From positions 1 through 64,000 of the forward strand of contig JAMSKV010000008.1 of NCBI GenBank assembly GCA_024515975.1: a DNA stretch of 64,000 bases. The letters run 5' to 3'. The notes beneath the pieces were generated by a model that saw only the letters and a list, made by a program, of their open reading frames with translations, made no database searches and was not told where the DNA came from. The position numbers and the translations under genes were made by a program. Below, in pieces: positions 36,346 to 42,804 of the stretch (its first letter is position 1; every line of letters begins with the position of its first letter). Origin of the DNA: Endosaccharibacter trunci (GTDB lineage: Bacteria > Pseudomonadota > Alphaproteobacteria > Acetobacterales > Acetobacteraceae).

Positions 36346-37505
36346 GCGGCGCGACGATGCATCCGGTGCACGAACCGCTGCGCAGGGGGCAGGCGCTGCT
36401 GTCACGCTACGCGGAGAGCACGGTCTGGCTGGCGCGCTACATGGAGCGGATCGAGAATCTCGCCCGCATCATCGACGTCACCGACACCTTCACCCGCACC
36501 GGCACCGGCGAGAATGACTGGCGTTCGGTGGTGCAGATCAACGCGGACGAGGAGCGGTTCTTCGCCGGGCGATCCGAAGCCGATGTCGCCAGCGTGGCCG
36601 AGTTCTACATACTCGACCGGGAGAACCCGAATTCGATCGCCTCGCTGATCCAGGTCGCGCGCGAGAACGCGCGCACTTTGCGTCCTCTGATCTCCACCGA
36701 GATGTGGACGCATCTGAACATGATGCACAAATGGGTCCGCGGCCTGACGCGCTCGGATATCCGTCCGTCGCAGCTCTCAACGCTCTGCACCCGCCTCAAG
36801 CAGGAATGCCAGACCCATTACGGCATCACCGAAGGCACGTTCTACCGGGACCAGGGCTGGTATTTCTACGTCATCGGCAAGTATCTCGAGCGCGGCAACC
36901 AGACCACGCGCCTCGTCGACATCAAATACCACACATTGCTGCCGCGCGATGCAGAGGTCGGCAGTCAGGTCGATATGAGCCAGTGGAGTGCTGTCCTGCG
37001 CTCGGCTGCCGCCTACCATGCCTATCGCCGGATGATGCCACGTTCTCTCGCCCCGGCGGCGGTGGCGGGCTTCCTGCTGCTGAACAACGCGTTCCCCCGC
37101 TCGCTGGTCCTGACCCTGCGCCAGGTCAATTGGGCGCTGAGCCAGCTGCGGACGGATTATGGCCTGCGGCGCGGCGGCAACGCCCTGGAACGGATGGACG
37201 AACTCCGCGCGTCTCTCGCCGACCAGACCATTGAAGAAATCATTCTGCGCGGCCTGCACGAGTTTCTCGATTGGGTTCAGATGCAGCTGCATCACATCCA
37301 TGACGAGATCGCCGAAGCCTTCTGGGCCGTCATACCGGCTCCGGCCGAACCGGCCAGCGGGACCGCCATCGCCGCTTCGGCCAGCCAGATCATCGGTGGC
37401 GGCGGCATGAGCCAGACCCTGGGTGGGATGACACAAGTTATCGGCGTCACCAACCAGATTGACCCGAACGATTCGACGGAACCGCCAGAACCGATCCAGA
37501 CCTAG
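36342..37505 (+). CDS. Alpha-E domain protein
   Basis: All-helical partner of the permuted ATP-grasp protein. The 387-aa protein has the family start LLSRYAESTVWLARYMERIENLARIIDV, then HKWVRGLTRSD, FYRDQGWYFYVIGKYLERGNQ and VAGFLLLNNAFPRSL. A C-terminal tail of about 60 residues (from about 327) rich in Ala, Gly, Ser, Thr and Gln is extra. GTG 36342 overlaps the preceding TGA and is chosen for coupling; ATG 36357 is an alternative. A hairpin and T-rich stretch at 37630 probably ends the operon. Confidence 0.9.
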   Translation: MSGATMHPVHEPLRRGQALLSRYAESTVWLARYMERIENLARIIDVTDTFTRTGTGENDWRSVVQINADEERFFAGRSEADVASVAEFYILDRENPNSIASLIQVARENARTLRPLISTEMWTHLNMMHKWVRGLTRSDIRPSQLSTLCTRLKQECQTHYGITEGTFYRDQGWYFYVIGKYLERGNQTTRLVDIKYHTLLPRDAEVGSQVDMSQWSAVLRSAAAYHAYRRMMPRSLAPAAVAGFLLLNNAFPRSLVLTLRQVNWALSQLRTDYGLRRGGNALERMDELRASLADQTIEEIILRGLHEFLDWVQMQLHHIHDEIAEAFWAVIPAPAEPASGTAIAASASQIIGGGGMSQTLGGMTQVIGVTNQIDPNDSTEPPEPIQT

Positions 37506-37629
37506 AGAAGTCTTACCCGGATACCGTCCCAGACCGGTTGGACGCTGAGTCGTTTCGAAGGAGAAACAGATACCTGTCCCTGAATGAACGCCTGCTTCGT
37601 CTCCGGGCCCGATCAGCCCAAGTCCTGTT

Positions 37630-37654
37630 GCTCATTCTTACAAAAAAGAAGAGC
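37630..37654 (+). terminator. Hairpin terminator after the alpha-E gene
   Basis: GCTC plus TTCTT pairs with AAGAA plus GAGC around a six-base A-rich loop with one bulged A; it is followed by TCTTGTTCTTTT. It resembles the AAAAAGAAG-type element at 63241. Confidence 0.55.
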
Positions 37655-37705
37655 TCTTGTTCTTTTGGAGCGCCCGGCGCCATCCCGGCGCCGGACCCTG
37701 CCGGA

Positions 37706-37939
37706 TCAGCTCGGCGGATTGGCGGCGGCGTCGGCCTTCGCCTTCTTGGCCGCTTCGTGATGGCCGACGGCACAGCCGGCGGCAGCGCCCATCACGCCGT
37801 GATGACCGGCCATATGCCCCGCGACGCCGCCCACGGCAGCACCCTTGAGGCAGCCCTTGGCCATCGCCTGACCCGACAGACCGGCGCCCATAATGAGGAC
37901 GGCCCCGAACAGGGCGGACACCGTGGAACGGTTGGACAT
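37706..37939 (-). CDS. Small secreted Gly/His-rich protein
   Basis: The 77-aa product has a signal peptide (MSNRSTVSALFGAVLIMGAG, cleavage near AMA) and a glycine-zipper-like mature part, GGVAGHMAGHHGVMGAAAG, followed by a Lys/Ala tail. GGAGAG lies four bases before the ATG. The paired His residues could bind metal; the GxxxG repeats suggest membrane association or self-assembly. Function unknown. It is 106 bases from the TrpD-like gene on the same strand. Confidence 0.75.
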   Translation of the reverse strand: MSNRSTVSALFGAVLIMGAGLSGQAMAKGCLKGAAVGGVAGHMAGHHGVMGAAAGCAVGHHEAAKKAKADAAANPPS

Positions 37940-38044
37940 GGAACTCTCCGTGTTGAAACCGGGCTGATCAAACCGCCCCGATTGTGGCCATTTCGTGCCA
38001 GAAACAAGCCTGACGCGTGATTCATGACACAATGTGACCGCGTG

Positions 38045-39064
38045 TCATTCCGGCACAACACGAACGGCCCGGTGCCGGTTCCCCCAGATTGCGGCGGCTT
38101 TCGCATCCGCTGCCGAGACCTCGAGCTCCGGTTCGAGCGCGAGCAGCGCCAGGGCGATGGTGCCCACCACCGTCCGCTCCGCGCGCTCGAATGCCCCCTG
38201 CCCGGTCCACACCGCAGCAAAGGTGGCCGCATCCACCGGCATCCCGACGCTGTCCGGCGCCAAAGCCGGCAGCACAAGCTCGCGCGGACCGGACGGACCG
38301 CGACAATGCGCCGCCACGGGCTTCAGCGGCGTGCGTTCCGCTTCTCCGCCGCCGCCCTTGATCACCACCAGGCTCCGCCGCCCGAACCTCTCGGCCACCG
38401 CCAGATGCACGGCGATATAGGGCGGGTGAAACACCCCATCCACAGACACCGAACTGTCGGCGGGATCGATCAGCCGCGCCACCGTGTTGATCGGCGACCG
38501 GAGACCGAACAAGGCGCGCATGGCGAGCAGCCGATCGATCCGCGGCGCCATGTGCCGGATTGGCCAATAGGCAAACCGCTCGCGCGCAAGCGCCTCGCCC
38601 ACCGACGCGGCGCTCTCCGACGCATGCAGGCCGAGCGCCGCCAGCCCGTCTTCGACCGACAGGCCGCTTCCGAAAGCGTTGGTGCCATGCATGAGCACGC
38701 GCACGCCGCTGCGCCCCAGCGCCAGAGCCGCAAGGAGGAACCATGGCACTTCCCGTGTCCTCCCGGCGCCATAGCTCGGCCAGTCGAGATCCACCGCGCC
38801 AATCGCGGCCTCATCATGCAAGCTGCCGATATGGGCACGCGCGGCGTCCACCAGCCCCGCAATTTCGTCCGGATCTTCGCCGCGATAGCGCAGCAGCATC
38901 AGGAAGGCGCCGAGCTGGGCCGGGTCGACCCCGCCGGCCAGCACCAGGTCCAGGGCGTCGCGCGCCTCTTCCCGCGTCAGGGCGCGTGATCGCCCGGGGC
39001 CGCGGCCCAGCGTGGCCACATATCCCGCGAAACGCTGAACGGAGTCGGAGAGGACCGGTGTCAT
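38045..39064 (-). CDS. TrpD-like glycosyltransferase family protein (YbiB/TrpD2-like)
   Basis: Homologue of anthranilate phosphoribosyltransferase outside any trp operon. The 339-aa protein has the small helical N-terminal domain (LTREEARDALDLVLAGGV..QLGAFLMLLRYRGE) and the larger alpha/beta domain with HGTNAFGSG and INTVARLIDP. The phosphoribosyl-pyrophosphate motif of true TrpD (GTGGD) is not intact (SYGAGRTREVPW instead), as in the TrpD2/YbiB group, members of which bind nucleic acid. AGGAAAG precedes the ATG at 39064. A role in tryptophan synthesis is therefore unlikely. Confidence 0.82.
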   Translation of the reverse strand: MTPVLSDSVQRFAGYVATLGRGPGRSRALTREEARDALDLVLAGGVDPAQLGAFLMLLRYRGEDPDEIAGLVDAARAHIGSLHDEAAIGAVDLDWPSYGAGRTREVPWFLLAALALGRSGVRVLMHGTNAFGSGLSVEDGLAALGLHASESAASVGEALARERFAYWPIRHMAPRIDRLLAMRALFGLRSPINTVARLIDPADSSVSVDGVFHPPYIAVHLAVAERFGRRSLVVIKGGGGEAERTPLKPVAAHCRGPSGPRELVLPALAPDSVGMPVDAATFAAVWTGQGAFERAERTVVGTIALALLALEPELEVSAADAKAAAIWGNRHRAVRVVPE

Positions 39065-39162
39065 ACGCGTGATCTTTCCTGACGGTGCCCGGCGTGGGGA
39101 GAATCGGGCGACCGAGCGATGATCGCGCTGGCCCAATGCCGGTTTTGGCATAAAATAGGGCG

Positions 39163-39831
39163 GTGAATGCGCTGAACCCACGCCCCGGCCGGCAAACGAT
39201 CGAAATCATCTTCGATTTCGTCTGCCCCTGGTGCCATCTGGGCGTAGCACGCCTCCTCGACGCGCTGCAGAGCCGGCCGATGCTGAGCTTCGACCTGATC
39301 TGGCGCCCGTTTCTGCTGGATCCGGACATGCCGCCGGAGGGCATGACGCGCCAGGATTACGCCCTCCGCAAATATGGCGGCGACGTCCGGGCGAAACGCC
39401 TCTACGCCGCCGTCACCCGGATCGGCCTGGAGGATGGCGTGCCGTTCCGCTTCGACCGGATGACGCGCGTGCCCTCCACGGTGAATGCACACCGCCTGGT
39501 CCGCTGGGCCTCCGAACGGGGCGACGCGACCGGGCTGGTGTCCCGGCTGATGCGCGCGCATTTCGCGGACGGCGCCGATCTCGGCGATCCCAGGACGCTG
39601 GCCATGCTGGCGGCGGAAACCGGGTTCGACCCTGCTGCCGCCGCCCGGATGCTGGCGTCGCTCGACCACACGGATTCCGTGTACGCCGATAATCTGAACA
39701 CGCATCGGGCTGGAATTGCCGGCGTGCCGTGCGTCGTGATCGATGGGGATTTGGCCGTTGCCGGCGTGCAGGACGTCAAGGTGTTCCAGCGCCTGCTGGA
39801 TGTCGCGGCGCTGGAACGGGTCGTCGGCTGA
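39163..39831 (+). CDS. DsbA-family oxidoreductase (FrnE/2-hydroxychromene isomerase-like)
   Basis: Thioredoxin-fold protein of the DsbA-like superfamily. The 222-aa product has the active-site CPWC in IIFDFVCPWCHLG at residues 20-25, a helical insertion, and the cis-Pro loop GIAGVPCVVIDG near residue 186, with an additional Cys beside the cis-Pro. It lacks a signal peptide, so it is probably cytoplasmic, like FrnE. The start is GTG 39163 with AGGG upstream. It is divergent from the TrpD-like gene with under 100 bases between. Confidence 0.9.
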   Translation: MNALNPRPGRQTIEIIFDFVCPWCHLGVARLLDALQSRPMLSFDLIWRPFLLDPDMPPEGMTRQDYALRKYGGDVRAKRLYAAVTRIGLEDGVPFRFDRMTRVPSTVNAHRLVRWASERGDATGLVSRLMRAHFADGADLGDPRTLAMLAAETGFDPAAAARMLASLDHTDSVYADNLNTHRAGIAGVPCVVIDGDLAVAGVQDVKVFQRLLDVAALERVVG

Positions 39832-39936
39832 AGAAAGCGATTTCTTCGGGCAAACGGCAGGCGGTTGATTGACCTCCCCGCCTCTTGAGGAAGACGGAAA
39901 CCGTTTCTGCCTTCATTCCGCGCGAATGGGAGGCTT

Positions 39937-39965
39937 TCCGCCCGAACGGCGCCCGTTCGGGCGGA
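39937..39965. terminator. Strong bidirectional hairpin terminator
   Basis: TCCGCCCGAACG pairs perfectly with CGTTCGGGCGGA over 12 bp around GCGCC, and flanking GCTTTC/GAAAGC extends it with a small bulge. It lies between the convergent DsbA-family and RidA genes and would serve both. Confidence 0.7.
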
Positions 39966-39994
39966 TCGGAAAGCGTTTCGAAACGCCGCCCGCA

Positions 39995-40498
39995 CTATTT
40001 CCGGACGGCGATGACCTCGATCTCCACCAGCCAGCCCGGATTCGCCAGCCCGGCGACCTGGAAGGCGGACCGCGTCGGCAGGTTCGGCTGCTCCTTGGTC
40101 CCGAAGAACTCGGTATAGGCCTTCATCAGCCCGGCAAAATCCATCTTCCCCAGCTTGGGGTCGGCGACCATGTAGACATGCATCTGCACCACGTCGGCCA
40201 TGGACAGATGCAAGGTGGCGAGTTCAGCCTTGATCTTGCCGAGCGCGCTGCGGGTCTGCGTCTCGGTATCGCCATAGGCCGCCAGGGTCATCGGCTTGGC
40301 CGACTTGTCCGACGGATCGGCGCCCTGGCCGGAGAGATAGACGGTGGTGTAGCCGGGCGGAACCTCGATCGCGGACGCGATCGGGAACTTGCCGGTGCTA
40401 TGGCGCGACAGCTCGGCCGCCTGCACGCCCGCCGTCCCGGCGAGCAGAGTGGTGGCCACGACAGCGGCACGCAAAGCGACAGCGTTCATCGACATCAT
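39995..40498 (-). CDS. RidA-family protein with signal peptide
   Basis: Member of the RidA/YjgF family, which hydrolyses reactive enamine/imine intermediates to keto acids and ammonia. The 167-aa protein has an N-terminal export signal (MNAVALRAAVVATTLLAGTA, cleavage near VQAA), then the RidA fold with VYLSGQGADP, TRSALGKIKAEL, VQMHVYMVAD and the PTRSAFQVAGLANPGWLVEIE end holding the conserved Arg and Glu. Export is unusual for RidA, which is mainly cytosolic. The start ATG overlaps the cytochrome stop; it is the third gene after an FAD amine oxidase, whose imine product it would resolve. Confidence 0.9.
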   Translation of the reverse strand: MMSMNAVALRAAVVATTLLAGTAGVQAAELSRHSTGKFPIASAIEVPPGYTTVYLSGQGADPSDKSAKPMTLAAYGDTETQTRSALGKIKAELATLHLSMADVVQMHVYMVADPKLGKMDFAGLMKAYTEFFGTKEQPNLPTRSAFQVAGLANPGWLVEIEVIAVRK

Positions 40499-40920
40499 TT
40501 CTCCATGGTGGGCGCAGGCCCACGTTGCTGAGCCACGTCCTCGGGCTTTACGGAATCGGTGTAGTGATTGCCGAAATGGGTGCGCACGTAGTTCACCACC
40601 GATGCGACCTGGGCATCGTTCAGCATGGTGCCGAACCACGGCATGCCGCCGCGCCCGTTCAGCACCATGAACACGGGATAGCTGGCGCTGGCGAGCTTGG
40701 GATTCCCGGCGAGCGCCGGAATGGTGCCGGCCCCGGTGCCGCCTTTGCCGTTCTGCATATGGCAGCCCTGGCAGACCTGCCTGTAGATCTCCGCGCCATC
40801 GGTGCTGTGCGTGGCCTCGCCGGCGATATTGGCGGCGGCGTCGGCTAGGGCCGCCCGACCAGGCAGCATCGCCGGGCCGGCCAGCAGAAACGCCAGAAGC
40901 GTTCGGGAAGGACGGCGCAT
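40495..40920 (-). CDS. Periplasmic monohaem c-type cytochrome
   Basis: Small electron carrier. The 141-aa protein has a signal peptide (about 1-28), the haem motif CQGCH at 50-54 and a likely axial Met in GGMPWFG near 93, the class I cytochrome c pattern with a distal Met. VVNYVRTHFGN forms the C-terminal helix. Its ATG shares a base with the FAD oxidase stop and its stop overlaps ridA, so the three are translated together. It probably accepts electrons from the oxidase and passes them to the respiratory chain. Confidence 0.9.
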   Translation of the reverse strand: MRRPSRTLLAFLLAGPAMLPGRAALADAAANIAGEATHSTDGAEIYRQVCQGCHMQNGKGGTGAGTIPALAGNPKLASASYPVFMVLNGRGGMPWFGTMLNDAQVASVVNYVRTHFGNHYTDSVKPEDVAQQRGPAPTMEK

Positions 40921-42518
40921 CAGGCGGCTCCGATCGCACGCTGGTGAAGACGGGTGATCGCGCTGACGGAGGACAGGATCGCCCCCTCCTGCCAGCAGCC
41001 GATATAGGAGGCGTGTTCGCCCGCCAGGACCAATCGGCCGTCGATCTCGGTGAGCGCCTTGTAATGCGCCTTGCGCGCCTGCTCGCTCCACATCGAACAA
41101 CAGCCGAGCGACCAGGGCATCCGGCTCCAGGCCACACCGACGCCGTTGGAGAATTCCGAGCCGTATTGCGGATGGAACACCGATCCCTGCTTCAGCGCCT
41201 CCTGCACGCGCTCTTCCGGCGTCATGCCGGCGAAGGCGTAGGCGGCAGGGCCGAACATGTATCCGCCCAGCAGAACCGCCGGACCCTCGGTGAAATACCG
41301 CGTCGAAGGGTAGGATATCTGGCTGATCGGCTGGTTGGTGAACGAGATTCCGCCATAGATCTGCTCGTCCTGCTCCCAGAACCGCCGCTTGAATTCGAGG
41401 CCGATCTTCACCGACGACGCATAAGGCACCGCCTGGATCGCCGCCTTCATCGGCGCGCCCGCCTGCACCTCGATCTCGCTCAGGATCGACAGCGGGATCG
41501 TGCACACGCACCAATCCGCCTTGGCTTCGCCCGGCGCGCCGCCCTTGTTGTTGTCGAGATAGGAAACGGTCACGCCGCTTCCGTCCTGCGCGATCTTGGT
41601 GACCTTGATGTTATGGGTGACGAGATCGTTGACCTGCTTGGCGAACCCCTTGCCGATCATGTCCATGCCGCCGACGGGCTGGAACATCGTGGTCTGCATG
41701 TCGTAGGTCATGTTGAAGCTCAGCCACTCCCACAGGCCGGACTTCATGATGTCGTGACGGCTGAACGGCGTGGACGGAGTCGGCGCTCCGTCGGGGCCGC
41801 CTCCCTGCGGCTTGTCGAAGCCGCGACGGAGCGAGGTGAAATCGCTCTTCACATAATTGTAGTTCTTGTCGAGCAGACCCCAGCCGCGCATCGCGGCGAG
41901 AAGATCCTGCTTCTCATCCTCGGTGACGGGCTGATCGAGCTTGTTCTGGTTGACGGACTTCGCCACCAGCTCCGCAGTATAGCCGCTGAAATCGGTCATG
42001 ATATCGCGATAGCGCTGCGGCTTGCCGCCGAAACTATCGCTGTTGTGCAGCAGAGCGTTGTGATTGACCTGTATGAACGGCTCGAGCTGCACGCCGAACA
42101 GCTTGCAGTAATGCAGCAGACCCTGATGGTGATACGGAATGCGCCAGGGGCCGGGATTGATGTAGTTCCCGGGCGCGAACTTCACATGCTGCGTGGCGCC
42201 GCCCAGCTCGGTCAGCGTGTCGCCGCCGCGCAGGGTGAAGTTCCGGCCGCCGGAACGGTTCTGGTATTCAAGAACCCGCACGCTGTAGCCAGCCTTGCGC
42301 AACTCGTACGCCGCCAGCATGCCGGCGAGGCCAGCGCCCAGCACCAGCACGGTCGTGCCCTTCTTGGCGCCGGACAGGTCGGGAGAGCCACGGAAGTCGG
42401 TTCCGGCCGCGTGCCCGAGCCGGGTCATCGCCTGATAAACGGCCACGCTCCCTGCGGCGGCGCCAATGCGCATCAGAAGCTGCCGACGGGTTGGTGCCAG
42501 AGAGGGTGGTCGATTCAA
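40920..42518 (-). CDS. Tat-exported FAD-dependent amine/amino-acid oxidoreductase
   Basis: Flavoprotein of the monoamine oxidase/L-amino-acid oxidase family, converting an amine or amino acid to an imine. The 532-aa protein starts with a Tat-like signal (TRRQLLMRIG, then a hydrophobic stretch). The FAD motif is VLVLGAGLAGMLAAYELRKAG followed by SGGRN; a second FAD motif near the end reads GEHASYIGCWQEGAI. TTG 42518 is chosen as GGAG lies nine bases upstream; GTG 42542 would add eight residues. Directly coupled cytochrome c and RidA genes suggest a dehydrogenase that reduces cytochrome c instead of oxygen. Confidence 0.87.
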   Translation of the reverse strand: MNRPPSLAPTRRQLLMRIGAAAGSVAVYQAMTRLGHAAGTDFRGSPDLSGAKKGTTVLVLGAGLAGMLAAYELRKAGYSVRVLEYQNRSGGRNFTLRGGDTLTELGGATQHVKFAPGNYINPGPWRIPYHHQGLLHYCKLFGVQLEPFIQVNHNALLHNSDSFGGKPQRYRDIMTDFSGYTAELVAKSVNQNKLDQPVTEDEKQDLLAAMRGWGLLDKNYNYVKSDFTSLRRGFDKPQGGGPDGAPTPSTPFSRHDIMKSGLWEWLSFNMTYDMQTTMFQPVGGMDMIGKGFAKQVNDLVTHNIKVTKIAQDGSGVTVSYLDNNKGGAPGEAKADWCVCTIPLSILSEIEVQAGAPMKAAIQAVPYASSVKIGLEFKRRFWEQDEQIYGGISFTNQPISQISYPSTRYFTEGPAVLLGGYMFGPAAYAFAGMTPEERVQEALKQGSVFHPQYGSEFSNGVGVAWSRMPWSLGCCSMWSEQARKAHYKALTEIDGRLVLAGEHASYIGCWQEGAILSSVSAITRLHQRAIGAA

Positions 42519-42542
42519 CGTGCCATGCTCCAACGCTGTCAC

Positions 42543-42804
42543 GGATCATGTCCGGACCAAAACGAGGCTAAGCAGGCGGCAAACCGGACGTCAACAAGCC
42601 CTTTTTGTAGTCATATGCATTCGTTTTGTGCTTTTCTAACTGTATCTTTTATGTCGCAATCGTTTTTCTGCTTTTCATTTGGGCAATAAACCGCTTGGCA
42701 TCCGAAAACACCTGATCAAATCATCGCGTCAGAGCAACGTTTGGCGACGCGTCGCGGGTTCCGCACCGGAGGGTTTCCCGCCGCCGCCACGATGGAGATG
42801 GCGA
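42543..42804. other. AT-rich divergent intergenic region (FAD oxidase / TonB receptor)
   Basis: The segment 42590-42690 is clearly richer in T than its surroundings and probably holds promoters for both genes. I see no clear operator or riboswitch. Confidence 0.4.

Noticed and set aside
42590-42804. Possible riboswitch in the leader of the TonB receptor
   Set aside because: AT-rich, but no conserved cobalamin, TPP, FMN or SAM element was recognisable.
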